Positions 1 to 10,227 of a stretch of DNA of 42,119 nt are shown here, piece after piece. Below the pieces are notes generated by a model. The model was not told where the DNA came from and made no database searches. It saw only the letters and a list, made by a program, of their open reading frames with translations. The position numbers were made by a program, and so were the translations under genes. The stretch covers positions 1-42,119 of the forward strand of contig KV919240.1 in the NCBI GenBank assembly GCA_002049455.2, read 5' to 3'. Each line of letters begins with the position of its first letter. The stretch's first letter is position 1. The DNA is from Porphyra umbilicalis (lineage: Eukaryota; Rhodophyta; Bangiophyceae; Bangiales; Bangiaceae).

Positions 1-570
1 CCAGCGCGGGGGCGGTGCCGGGACCGAGGCCCGCCGCGACGGCGCCAGAAGCGGGTGTGACGACCAGGGAGGAGAGGGCGGGGGTGGACGTGTAGGCGAG
101 GACCAGGTACCGGTCGGTCGGGCGGGGAGTCGCGCCGGGCGGCAGCCGCGCGCGGGGCCGCCGCTTGGGGCCGCCGCCAGCGGCAGCACCGCCACTGGCA
201 CCGCCACTGGCGCCCCCATAGCCGCCGTCCCCCGCTCCACCGCCGCTACCAAAGCCCCCGTCGGCGCCCCCTGGGTCCCCGCCGCCGCTGCTGCCGCCGC
301 CGCCGCCGACCGGCTGCCCCGCCGCGTTGGCCGCGTCAATGAGCGCGTTGCGGGCGGACGGGTCCCCCCCCCGGAGCGCGTATGATGTGTCGTGCAACAC
401 CACCCGGTCGGGGAGGTAGAGGATGCGGAGCGCCAGAGGCGGCCCAGCGGGCGCCCGCCGCCGCCGCCGCCGCCGCCGGGCGGGCCGGGCGTTGTCGGCG
501 GCGGCGGGCGGGGGGCGGGGAGTTGCGCGTGGAGGCCGTCAAAGGAGCGACCAGACGGCTGGTATGCCAT
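1..570 (-). CDS. Unidentified protein, N-terminal part, runs off the window
   Basis: I do not recognise this protein. The minus strand has an uninterrupted coding-like frame from about 540 to base 1 containing LYLPDRVVLHDTSYALRGG, then NALIDAANAAGQPVGG, a Gly/Ser-rich stretch, a basic KRRPRARLPP patch and a hydrophobic DRYLVLAYTS segment. It has no stop before the window edge, so the gene continues to the left. This frame has no ATG and is preceded by a TGA near 541-543. The only good start is the ATG at 568-570 (MAYQPSGRSFDG), which lies in a neighbouring frame and runs into a (GGC)n/poly-Pro tract at about 440-540. I infer that the two frames belong together, joined by a length error or a small intron in that tract. 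The alternative is a longer upstream exon. It is divergent from the clathrin light chain gene. Confidence 0.4.
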   Translation of the reverse strand, partial: MAYQPSGRSFDGLHAQLPAPRPPPPTTPGPPGGGGGGGGRPLGRLWRSASSTSPTGWCCTTHHTRSGGGTRPPATRSLTRPTRRGSRSAAAAAAAAAGTQGAPTGALVAAVERGTAAMGAPVAVPVAVLPLAAAPSGGPARGCRPARLPARPTGTWSSPTRPPPPSPPWSSHPLLAPSRRASVPAPPPRW

Positions 571-1311
571 GGGGCGGGGATGGGGGGGGAGTCGGAGCGC
601 CGCAGCCGTCGCGGACCGCCAGTGGACAGTGTTGCCACGTCAAGCGCCCACGCAGGAATCAAAGGAAAGAAAAATAGAGAACAAGAGGAAGCAGCCAGCA
701 CAAGGCCGCGAGAACGTTGACGGGGACGACAAAGGGCGACAGCTTCACCAACCGCCACCGCTACGAGGCGACCGCGGCACGGCGGCGATGGGGGCGGCGG
801 CGGTGGTGGTAGTCGCTCCCTCGCTGTGTCGATGGGTGGGCGCAGGAGCACGCCCCCTCTCGCCAAACTGCATCGCTGCGCCGAGGGGAAACAGGGGTTG
901 AAGACAGCCTGCACCAACTGTGTTGTGATTGGCCCCGTTCAGGGTGAGCGGTCAAAGGAGTGATGTCGAGCACCCCAGGGGGGCTAATAGATGACTGACA
1001 GCAGCGCCAGGCCTGTGGGAGGCAGGGGCCTCAGCCAATCCAACCCGAATTGGTGGGCGATCGATTGCAGCCACCAGCCACAAAGCGGTGCAGCGCGTAG
1101 GGCGATTCAGGGCTGCGACACACGTTGGTCTGCTGTTGGTGAAGGCCTTGCTCTCCGTCTGCGTTGCCCCCGCTGTTTCCCCTGTCTCCAACGCTCACCG
1201 CTGCCGCTCGTTGCCCGTCACGACCGCCGTGGCCCACACGCACCACACCCGCCCCATCTCTTTTCACGGGATCACCACTCCCTGAATCCCCTTCCCCGCT
1301 TCTCGGCACCT
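571..1311. other. Divergent intergenic region
   Basis: This 0.74-kb spacer lies between the unidentified minus-strand gene and the clathrin light chain. Short open frames occur on both strands but none shows a recognisable motif. A CCAAT pentamer near 1034 and a pyrimidine-rich leader just before the ATG at 1312 fit a promoter and 5' UTR. No TATA box is evident. Confidence 0.4.
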
Positions 1312-2112
1312 ATGGCGGACGCCTTTGACGACGATGATTTCTTCAAAGACTATCCCCCAACGACCGCTGGGGCGGCCGCGCCGTCCGACGCGGGCGCCTC
1401 TGCGCCGGTGGTAGGCGTGCCAGACGATGCGGATGTGTTTGCGATGCCACCCCCGCCGCCGCCCGAGGAGGAGGCTGGTGGTGGCGACGGTGGCGGTGAC
1501 GCTGCGGCGGCCGGCGGCGGCGGCGGCGGCGGGGACGCCAACAACCCGTTTGGGGATGCGGCCGACTTTTTGGGCGTCGGCGGTGGTGGTGGCGGTGGTT
1601 TGGCCACGGGCGATGCCTCTGCGGAAGGCGGCAGCAGCGGCGCGCTCGGCGGCGCCGCCTTCGTCATGGGCGGCGACGGCGCGGCGATGAATGGTGGGGC
1701 CAATGGGGATGACGCGGGCGGTGAGGACGATGGGGAGGAGGAGCTCCCCCCCCGGCCATCCACCCCCACCGCCGTGTCCAACTGGCGGCGGGAGCACGCG
1801 GCGCGGCTCGAGGAGCGCGCCGCCCGCGAGGCGACGGTCGTGGCCGAGCGCCGCGCGGCGGCCACGGAGGCGCTCACCTCCCTCCACACCAAGTGGGGTG
1901 ACCGCTGCACGCGCAACGCAGAGGGCAACAAGGAGTTTGAGGCCAACTTTCTCCGCGAGCGCGACGGGCTCATTGCCCAATTTTCTAAGCCGGGGGAGCC
2001 CCCGGCGTGGCACGTGGTGCCGTCGCTGGTCGACATGTCAGGCAAGTACAAGGAGGGCGCGCGGGATACGTCGCGCATGCGGAGTGTGTTGATGAAGATG
2101 AAGACCAAGTGA
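1312..2112 (+). CDS. Clathrin light chain
   Basis: This 266-aa protein is the regulatory light chain that binds the clathrin heavy-chain hub on coated vesicles in the cytoplasm. The first ATG (MADAFDDDDFFKDYPP) was chosen because it follows a pyrimidine-rich leader; the frame stays open upstream without another ATG. The N-terminal half is acidic and low in complexity (poly-Pro, Gly and Ala tracts). It is followed by a charged helical stretch beginning WRREHAARLEERAAREA that corresponds to the heavy-chain-binding coiled coil. The C-terminus WHVVPSLVDM...DTSRMRSVLMKMK matches the family signature (Trp, then Val-x-x-Leu-Val-Asp, then SRMRSVL). Length is typical of light chains. No introns are seen. 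Sequence similarity across the family is low outside these blocks, but the C-terminal signature makes the call firm. Confidence 0.88.
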   Translation: MADAFDDDDFFKDYPPTTAGAAAPSDAGASAPVVGVPDDADVFAMPPPPPPEEEAGGGDGGGDAAAAGGGGGGGDANNPFGDAADFLGVGGGGGGGLATGDASAEGGSSGALGGAAFVMGGDGAAMNGGANGDDAGGEDDGEEELPPRPSTPTAVSNWRREHAARLEERAAREATVVAERRAAATEALTSLHTKWGDRCTRNAEGNKEFEANFLRERDGLIAQFSKPGEPPAWHVVPSLVDMSGKYKEGARDTSRMRSVLMKMKTK

Positions 2113-2617
2113 GGGGGGGGGGGCGGTCGTGCCCGTGTTGGCGATGCATGGCGTGGTCGGGCGACGTGGGTGGACGTGCGTGGGGAGGGATGGTGTGGTG
2201 TCGCCTGGGGGGCAGCGTGTCGTCGTCGGCGGGGAGGGCGTGTGGATCGCGGGCGCGTGATCGGCTGCGCTCGCCCGTGGTGCTTGTGGGTGGGGCACTC
2301 GCGATGGTGGGTCGACAGGCAGGCCACCGCATCACAGCTGGTGTTTTTTCTGAATGACATGGTAGTGGGTTCTGTGTGTATGGCGGTAGTGGTCGTCTCG
2401 TAGGAGCTTTGTCAAGTTTTCAGCGAAGCGCTCTTCGTGAAGCGGGACGCTCACGCACCTCTCTGGCCACATGTGCATGGTGCCAAAGCACCTCGGGCCA
2501 CAACCGGGGCTACATCATAGTATCGAGCGTACACACGAGTGCTGTTCAGGCTTGCAAAGGACGGGGGCTGCTACTGGACCAGCCGAGACACCAGCTTTCC
2601 GCGCTCTCGAAGGCACC

Positions 2618-2623
2618 AATAAA
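2618..2623 (+). terminator. Possible poly(A) signal AATAAA
   Basis: A plus-strand AATAAA lies about 505 bp downstream of the clathrin light chain stop and just before the convergent 3' end of the CAX gene. It would imply a long 3' UTR. The region 2113-2649 otherwise holds no coding sequence that I can support. Confidence 0.35.
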
Positions 2624-2649
2624 AGTGGCGTTTTACACCAAGGCACCAG

Positions 2650-4244
2650 TCATCCCATGAAGAAGAAAGCGCCTGCAATGATCAGATAGCAGCACAGCAG
2701 CACCGCACCCTCCAGCCAGTTTGTCCGCGAGTCACGCAGCGTCATAGTCACCACCTGTACCGACAAAACCAGGCAGACAGTCTCAAACAGGTGAAAGTCG
2801 AGCGTCAACCGCGCGGAGCCCGTGAACCATGACGCGATGACCATGACCGGCGCGGCAAACAGCCCAATCTGTACGCTGCTGCCGCACGCAATGCCGATCG
2901 ACAGGTCCATCTTGTCCTTAATGGCCGTCACCACCGCCGCCCAATGCTCGACCGCGTTGCCAATGATTGGCAACAACACGAGGGCGATGAAGGACTCACC
3001 CAGACCAACCGCGTGGGAGAAGCCCTCAATGGAACCCACAACAAACTCGGAGCAGAAGCTCACGACCAGGACCGATGCGACGAGGATGGCCGACGCAACC
3101 GGGAGGCTGGCCACCGCCTCGCCGGCGCCAGAGTCGGTCTCAATGGCCACGGGGAGGGCGGCGGCGGCGGAAGCGGCCACACCGTCAGGGCTGTGGGAGC
3201 CGCCGACCTCCGGGTCTCTGCCGTCAGGTCTTGATGCTTCCTCCTCAACCTCGGCGTACAGCTCCGCATGAGTGTACAGTTGAAAAACCAGATACAGGAT
3301 GTACATCGTCAGCAGGATAATAGCAGTAAACAGAGAGAAGCGGGCCTCCACCTCCAAGCGGTCTGCGTCGTCCATCTTGCCGTTGACCATCGCCATGGAG
3401 AAGATAGCAGGGAGAACAAAGCCAAACATAGCAAAATTAAGCAGGTCCCCGTTGGCTTCCGCCACTGCGGGGAGGACCTCCTGCTCCCGGTACACAAGAC
3501 CACCAAAGAAGAAGGAGGCACCGAGGACGAGCAGCAGGTTGGACAACACCGATCCGACCAGCGTGTTGCGGATAACGTCCAGCTTGCCCTGTTGCAAAGC
3601 GCTCAAGGACAGAATCTACAGTTCGAAAAAAAACGATGCAAGATACGAAGGCGAAGACGAACGAAGGCGCGGCACATGGCAAGCCGGTGGCAGCGTCAGT
3701 AAGCGGGCTGGAATCAATGCGGCGGGTTACAACAACTCCCGTGCAGAAAAATGGGCCTGAGGACACCGTCACCAAAAAAGTGTGTGCCAGCCAGAAGTCC
3801 ATCCTTCACTCTGCCGCGCACCCAACATACCAGCTCGACAGCGTTGCCAAACGTCGCATTGATGAGCCCCCCAATGGTCTGGTTGGTGTGCGCCGCAATA
3901 TCCTCCGTCGCACGGCCGAGAATCATGGCCAGCGGGATGACGCCCAGAAAGTTAAACACGAAAACGAGCGTCTCAGACCATTGGAGGAAGCCTGCCAAGA
4001 TGCCAAGCGGCGCAAACACAAGCAGGATGTTCATCGGCGAGTTGTACCCAGCCAACGCCTCGGCGATACCCGCGTGCCGCTCGTGGAGCTGCAAGTCGAC
4101 CTTGCGCTCCACGGCGGCGTACGCGCCAATGGCCGCGTCCGACATAGTGCTGCCACGGCGGCGGAAGGAGTTGAGGGGCGCGAGCGTGTCGCCGCCGCCC
4201 CCGTCCGACCCGTCCCGCGCGCTGCGCCACGTCGTCGACGCCAT
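2650..4244 (-). CDS. CAX: CAX-type cation/proton antiporter
   Basis: A Ca2+(cation)/H+ exchanger of the CaCA superfamily, normally in the vacuolar membrane. Exons are 3831-4244 and 2650-3615. The 215-bp intron has donor GTATGT and acceptor TGTAG, and splicing joins [10 protein letters not shown] to [17 protein letters not shown] in frame, giving about 459 aa. Both family repeats are present: c-1 with GNAVEL around residues 132-137, followed by [18 protein letters not shown], and c-2 with [17 protein letters not shown], followed by [12 protein letters not shown]. Several hydrophobic segments flank a central acidic loop (AEVEEEAS) like the acidic motif of CAX proteins. The start is the first ATG in the open frame ([13 protein letters not shown]). 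An in-frame TTG-led extension to 4349 lacks an ATG, and an upstream exon cannot be excluded. The gene is convergent with clathrin light chain and divergent from glutamate 5-kinase. Confidence 0.92.
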
Positions 4245-4610
4245 GCGGCCGACCGCCCCCGACAGTGACCTGCGACGGGTGAGGGGGCCGGCGCCAGCCG
4301 GACTATCGATGGAACCGTACGTCACATCATTGCTCTGTACAATGCACAAGGCATGGGGGCGTGGCCAGGACCCACACCAACGGATAGCGGCAGAAGGGCG
4401 GCAACAATAAACGTGGACAAAACGTTAGTGTCCTACTCCAAGCTTGGCCCCCAGGAGAGACAGGTAGCCACCATTGCTGCGCCCTCCGCTCCCTCGTCTA
4501 CTCTGCCGCTTGACGCTGTTACCAACCCCCCTTGTCGTTCCACTGCCGCATCGCCTCGCACCCTCTGGTCACAGGGCTCCGCTCGACATCAGGCTCCTCT
4601 CAACCACATA

Positions 4611-4710
4611 GGAGATGAGCACCCATATCCACCCAGGAGACGAGGACCAATAACTACCCAGAAGACGAGCCCCCACAACGACCCAGTAGACGAGCACCCA
4701 TACGTACCCC
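4611..4710. repeat. 25-bp tandem repeat, four copies
   Basis: Four head-to-tail units of exactly 25 bp start at 4611, 4636, 4661 and 4686. The shared pattern is GGAGACGAGCACCCA followed by a more variable part ending ACCCA. Divergence is moderate, so the array is old or under weak constraint. It sits about 0.4 kb upstream of the CAX start. Confidence 0.85.
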
Positions 4711-4850
4711 TAGTGGGTCCGACATGCCGCCCTTCATGCGCAGCCCTCGCCGCCTCGGTGCAGAGTCGGCCGCAGGTGCACGGCGTACGGCACCGACTCC
4801 CACCTCCCACTCGCCGGCAGGGCACGGCGATCACGGCGGCCGGCACCGGC

Positions 4851-4890
4851 GCGGGGTGGCGTCGCGCGGCGCGGGGTGGCGTCGCGCGGC
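4851..4890. repeat. 20-bp perfect tandem duplication
   Basis: GCGGGGTGGCGTCGCGCGGC occurs twice head-to-tail without mismatch. No coding context is recognised. Confidence 0.9.
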
Positions 4891-6661
4891 GCGGCACAGC
4901 GGGCGGCGCGGCGGTGAGGTCGTGTCAGCCGCCAAGGGGGATGGCAACCTCGACGCCCCACGGCCGCCGCCCGCCGGCCGCGCCGCCCGCAGACGCGCGG
5001 GCGGATGACCGCCCAGAGCCTCTCCTCCCCCGGCGCACAGGCGCGGGGCGGCGGGGCAACCCCGCTGGTCGCAGCGCTGGCCAAACCAGGCGCGGGGGTT
5101 TACGGGAGGCAAACGCAAGCCACGAGTAGCGAGGGGGCTCCCGCTCCGCGGCGCCTCCTCTCCCTCCGCCGCCTGCCGGCAGCCGCCGCACGGTCGGCCG
5201 CCACGCACCCGACGCGGCCTCGACCGGGGGCCGCCGGGCCAACGCCAGGCAGCGGGACGGAATGGGGGGGGGGTGGCCGTGCGGCCGTGGGCACCGGACC
5301 ACACGCGTGCACTCTGCCGCCGGGCGCAGATGATCGCCCGGGTGCCGCGCTCGCCGATGATCGGCCGACGAGTGCTCGCCGCAGGGGTAGCAGACGGGTC
5401 GCGTGGCGAAAACAAGAGGTCCAACTTCGCACTCAAGCCGCCTGGGCGCCTCCTGTTGCGTGCTTTTCCGCTGCCGCAGCGCGCAGCGGGCCATGATCAT
5501 TGCTCCAGTCTCGATAGGCCAATCAAATGGGTGATGGGGACCCTTTTGCAACTGATTTTTCTGTCAGCTCAAGCGAGCTCGGCTTCCACGACACGTACAG
5601 GAGTGGCACAGGGGCCGTGCGGGGGCTGGAGGGCAGCTATGGATTGCGCATGCAACGGCTGCTTTTTCCGTACCAGCAGCCATTGTCTGAGGGGCGCTTC
5701 ACGTGTGAGGAGAGGATGCGGCTGCCCAAAGGGTGCGTTTTGGGTGGGCCACGTGGACCCAATCGAAGGTTCCTACGTACTGGTCGCAAGACTGGTGACG
5801 CTGATAGTCAACAAAGCAATACACAATTGTAAAAAAATTCGATGGGTATTCATAAATACTACTAACCCGGTGCTACTTGTTTGGTGGACCAATCTCACGG
5901 TACCAACACTCCTCGTCGTGTCCCACAGCCATTTCACGAACGGGCGCGGCTCTTGTTGGCTGGTCCGATGAGTGGCCCCAATTCAGTGGTTCAAACGGCT
6001 GTGGTACGGGCCACGTCACAGCGTGCCCCGGAAAGGAGGAAAGTCCCAGGCAGGCGAAACCTCCTTTCTTGTCCCTCAGGCGTCGGCGTCCACGGGAGCT
6101 TGTGCCGGGCACCGTGTCCGCGGGCGACGGCGGCGGCCCCGCGGGGCGCCGTCCGTTCTAGGGTTGTGCGGCCGCGCCGTCTGAGCAGGAGCGCTGTGGG
6201 CCTCACAGCGACCTGGAGAGGCGGGTCTGGGACGCGCCGTTGGCCCCACCTGCTCCACGCAGCGTTCGTCGTCGACGGGAAGATATCTATCTGGTGTGTT
6301 ACCTGCTGGCTCGAGACATAGGGTGCGGCGCCATTGGCGCACCGAGGCTTGAGGTGTCTGGGGCCTGTGATTCACCGGCGACATACACCTACGCATGCGA
6401 GCACCCGCTCCGCCAACAACTACCGCGCGCCCAACGCCGCTGCATCTGTTGACGTCTTCTCCCCTTACCCCTACGTAGTCTGTTTCATCGCCGCCTTTGG
6501 CCCGCTGCGCGTACCGCTATCTGCGTGCCTCCCCGCGTGTCGCCGCGCCCGCCCCCCTGCCTGTCCTGCTCGCCTCGTGACTGTGTACCTTCCCTCACCC
6601 CCTCATCTTCCACCAATCCCCGCCCTCGTCTCCGTTGCTCTCCCCCCCTCCCACCAGCACC

Positions 6662-8173
6662 ATGGCCGAAACCAAGCGGCCCAGCAAGGGCGTCATCGTC
6701 ATCAAGATTGGCACGTCCAGCCTGATGCGGGAGGGCTCCCCTGCCGGCGACAGCACCGTCTCCTCTGCCGCCGGCGCACTGCTGGGCGCGGGTGGGGGCT
6801 CGGAGCTGGCCCTTTCGACGCTCGCCCTCCTCGTCGACACAGTGCTGGTGCTCCGCCGCGACGGGTGGGATGTCATTCTCGTCTCGTCGGGCGCCGTTGG
6901 CGTCGGCTGCTCCCGCCTCGGCACTACCGTCCGGCCCGTCCGCGGCGGCGCGACGGCGGCGGAGCGGGCGGCCAACTTGGCGGACATCCAAGCGTACGCG
7001 GCCATTGGCCAGTCGGTGCTGATGCGCACGTATGACGACCTGTTTCGAATGGGCGGCCAGCCGGTCGCGCAGGTCCTCTTGACGTCGGGTGACTTGTCCT
7101 CCCAGTACCAGTACAACAACGCCAAAGCCACCCTGCGGTCGCTGCTGAGCATGGGCGTCGTGCCGATTGTCAATGAGAACGATACGGTGGCGACGGAGGA
7201 GCTGCGGTATGGCGACAATGACTGGCTCAGTGCGCTCGTTGCGTGCGTTGTCGACGCCACGTGGCTCTTCCTGTTGACCGACGTGGAGCGCCTGTACACG
7301 GCGGACCCGCGGCGGGACGCGGGCGCCGAGGCCATTGACTTGGTGTCGGACATGGCGACGCTGTCCGTGGACACCTCTGCGCGGGCGCCGCCGCCGGCCG
7401 AGGCCAATGGCGTTGCGTCGGGCAACGACGCCGGCTCGACCAACGGGGATGCCGACACCATTGACGTTGGGTCACGAACGCTGTCGTCGCCATCGTCCAC
7501 GTCGTCCTTGGCGTCGATCACCACCTCGGCCGACACCATTGCTGTCGCCACCGCCACCGCCACCGCGGCTCAGCAGCGAACACACCAGGCTACCAAGCCG
7601 GCATCCACCCCCAACGGCACAGCAGGCGACGCTACCTCGACAGCGGCCGCTGACGCTGCTACGCCAGCGACTGGCTCCCAGTGGGGCACTGGCGGCATGG
7701 CCACCAAACTCACCGCCGCCCGCATGGCGACCGCCGCGGGCGTGCGGATGGCGCTGCTCCACGGCCGCATGCCGTCGCGGGTGCTCGACTTCGTTACGGG
7801 CAACCCCGAGGCCGTCGGCACGGTCTTCTCCCCGCGCCCGTCGCCGATCAAGACGACGCGCAAGCGATGGATTGCCCACTGCCTGCCGCCCACCGGGTCG
7901 GTGGTGCTCGACCGCGGGGCGGTCGCGGCCGTGCGCGGGCGCAAAAACTTGTTTGCGGCCGGCATTGTTGGGGTGGAGGGCGATTTTGTGGCCAATGACG
8001 CGGTCATTGTGCGGGGCAAGAGCGGGGGAGAGGTCGCTCGGGGGCTCGTCAACATGAGCGCCGCGGACTTGCGGCGGGTGATGGGCAAGCGGACGGATGA
8101 TATTGCGCGGCTGGACGGGGAGCCACTCGTCGACACGGTCGTGTCGAGGGAAAACCTTGTCGTGCTGGTGTGA
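6662..8173 (+). CDS. proB: Glutamate 5-kinase with PUA domain
   Basis: Glutamate 5-kinase phosphorylates glutamate to gamma-glutamyl phosphate, the first step of proline synthesis. This 503-aa protein starts at an ATG in a CACCATGG context. The amino-acid kinase domain shows IKIGTSSL (residues 14-21), SSGAVGVG (75-82), IVNENDTVATEEL (169-181), the nucleotide-site segment GDNDWLSALVA (184-194), TDVERLYTADPR (206-217) and WGTGGMATKLTAARMA (341-356). A C-terminal PUA domain follows from about residue 402 (WIAHCLPPTGSVVLDRGA...). It is a stand-alone bacterial-type kinase, not the P5CS fusion of plants and animals. The oddity is a roughly 100-residue Ala/Thr/Ser-rich insertion (about 237-338) between TADPR and GTGGM, where bacterial enzymes have only a short loop. 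No intron is present. It is convergent with the HAD gene. Confidence 0.93.
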   Translation: MAETKRPSKGVIVIKIGTSSLMREGSPAGDSTVSSAAGALLGAGGGSELALSTLALLVDTVLVLRRDGWDVILVSSGAVGVGCSRLGTTVRPVRGGATAAERAANLADIQAYAAIGQSVLMRTYDDLFRMGGQPVAQVLLTSGDLSSQYQYNNAKATLRSLLSMGVVPIVNENDTVATEELRYGDNDWLSALVACVVDATWLFLLTDVERLYTADPRRDAGAEAIDLVSDMATLSVDTSARAPPPAEANGVASGNDAGSTNGDADTIDVGSRTLSSPSSTSSLASITTSADTIAVATATATAAQQRTHQATKPASTPNGTAGDATSTAAADAATPATGSQWGTGGMATKLTAARMATAAGVRMALLHGRMPSRVLDFVTGNPEAVGTVFSPRPSPIKTTRKRWIAHCLPPTGSVVLDRGAVAAVRGRKNLFAAGIVGVEGDFVANDAVIVRGKSGGEVARGLVNMSAADLRRVMGKRTDDIARLDGEPLVDTVVSRENLVVLV

Positions 8174-8456
8174 GCGCCCATGGCGGAGGCACGCGTGCGC
8201 GGGCGTCTCGTGGTACGGTTGCGTGGGGGCGGCAACCTCATGCGTTCCAGGGAAGTGTGAGTGCGTCTTATGTATGGGAGACTGGCGTCTGGTGAGTGCG
8301 TGCCCTCCGCGGTCATGACAATCCACCGCCGATGGTGTGGAAAGAATCATTTCTGAGCACAAGCGAACCAACAGAAAAACTTGCCCCAAAAACCAACGTT
8401 GACGTTTCGGGTCCCACTCCCAAAACACCCAGAGCCGCGAGCAGCTGCCGCGCAAC

Positions 8457-9857
8457 TCACTGCATCTTTGTGCAAAAGTCGGACAGCGACAGCGTCTGGA
8501 CGAGCGGATTCCGCTCCGCCCGTTTCCGCGTCCGCTCCGTGTTGTAACCCCATGTGGCGAGGTACAACGAGACGGGCGCGCCGAGCATGGACAACGAGAC
8601 CCCTTCCAGCGTCTCGTACCGGTCCTCCACAAACCTGCGGTCGCAGCGGGAGGGCGCGCGTCGGAGAGACGAGGCAGAAGTGTGCATGTGGGTGCAGATG
8701 GCGAATGTGGTCAGTAACGGCAACAAACCATCACACCACCGACCCTGAGTGCGGGGAAGAGGAAACATACTGCACATTCATATGCCAGAGGCTGCTTATC
8801 CGAAAACCAGCAGAACACAGCAGCACACAGCCTGCACGACAAGGCATGGACACAGGCGCGCCGCGCCGAGTTCCGCCACCGCCTCCAAGACCCGGCAGAG
8901 ACAAACGCACACCTCGTCGCCTGTCCCCTACACCCAACGTACTGGATATGACAGCCGGCATTCTCTGGCATGTCCAGAATCTTGTTGAGCGTCGATATCT
9001 TGCTGCCGCTGCCGTGCCCGAAAATGCGCTCTACTGGCACCTTGTCACCCGACACGCCGGCGGCCTTGAGCAACGCCTGCGCAAAGCGGGTCTGCTTGGT
9101 GGTGATGATGTACACGGGGCGAGAGGAGAAGTTGATAGCGTCGACCGTGCCGGGGTAGCTGTGGCCGCGCAACAAGACATCAAATGCATGACAGACGGAA
9201 CAATGACAGCAAAGAAAACAGAGCACAAGATGGACAGACAAAGAGCGTCGTCAGTCGCAGGACAGACCAGAACCCAAACACAGGAGGACCGCCAACGTGT
9301 CACAGCACACAAGTAGGTGACCCACCGACCCCGCTTGCCACTCCTCTGCCAACACACGACCTGGGCACGGCGGCGCACTCGCCCCCATTCCGCCGCCCCT
9401 GCCCACAAACGTACAACCGGTTGGCCCCAATCCACCCGTCCAAATCCTCGCTCATCCACGCGTCGCGGACGTGGCCAAACGCCTCAATCAGCTCTGGCTC
9501 GGCCACCCCCCATCGCTCCATGAGCCCCCCTCGCACCTCATCCCGCCAGCCGCGGAGCACGCCGCTGACGGCGTCTGCCAGAGCGTCATCCCCCGCTTCC
9601 CCCCCTTCGTGCGCCTCGGCCAGATACCGCACGAGCAGCACGTTCTCATAACCCGTCTCCACGACCGGCCGCACCGTGCGCATCGCGTCGGCCAGCCAGG
9701 TCGGCGGCGACGTGGCGCTGGGGAGCACCCCGTCGCCCCAAAAGGCGCGGGCTGCCTTGAAGGCAGAGGCGGAGGATTCGTCGACCGAGTCCACGACGAC
9801 GCCGTCAAAGTCCAGCGCGTAGATGGTTGTGGACGCGTCGGCCGGCGGGGCGCTCAT
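8457..9857 (-). CDS. HAD-superfamily hydrolase, three exons
   Basis: A haloacid-dehalogenase-fold phosphatase-like protein of about 278 aa, assembled from three exons: 9415-9857, 8943-9158 and 8457-8634. Both introns (256 and 308 bp) begin GTACGT and end CAG. Splicing yields continuous NRFYPGTVDAINF and GCHIQFVEDRYETLEGVS. Motif I is DFDGVVVDS, with nucleophile D16 and general acid D18. Motif II is IITTKQ in exon 2. The C-terminal FVEDRYETLEG segment carries acidic residues in the motif III/IV region. ATG 9857 is the first in-frame ATG; the frame stays open upstream without one, so a longer targeting N-terminus or upstream exon is possible. The substrate cannot be told from sequence. The same architecture is common in algal and cyanobacterial HAD proteins. 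It is convergent with glutamate 5-kinase. Confidence 0.85.
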
Positions 9858-10227
9858 GGTGACCAGGGGGGGGGCTCGGACCGGGACAGACCGACGCTGG
9901 TGCAGGAGCTGCGATGACGGGTTGGTGGTTGGGGAAAGGACGACGATGGAGCCGAGCGCCGCGTATTGGCGATGCTTTGGACAGCTGGGGCAGGGACAAT
10001 GGGAGTCATGCAGTGTATGGGGGCGCCTCGAGAGCAGCCTCCTCAGCAACCTCAACACGCACCGTGCCAGAGCCCGATCCCTCTGCTGAAGGATCAGATC
10101 TGCTGCATGGAAACTGACCCTGAATTCAGTCGGTGACAGGAAATGGATGAGACTGTTGTCAGCGCGCAGCTGCCCACTTTTTTCTGAGAGCAGGCCCCGA
10201 CCACATCGTCACCCCCCCGCTTCCCAG
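9858..10227. other. Spacer between the HAD and DUF1995 genes
   Basis: A 370-bp gap between the 5' end of the HAD gene and the 3' end of the DUF1995 gene, both on the minus strand. The HAD frame stays open across most of it without an ATG. Nothing else is supported. Confidence 0.4.

Larger units (their letters stand above)
4245..6661. other. Intergenic region between CAX and glutamate 5-kinase
   Basis: This 2.4-kb spacer lies between two divergently transcribed genes. Open frames of 100-230 codons occur on both strands, but they are GC-driven and contain no recognisable domain. Visible structure is a 25-bp tandem repeat (4611-4710), a 20-bp perfect duplication (4851-4890), an AT-rich patch at 5821-5870, and a pyrimidine-rich leader (6560-6660) directly before the kinase ATG. 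Confidence 0.5.
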
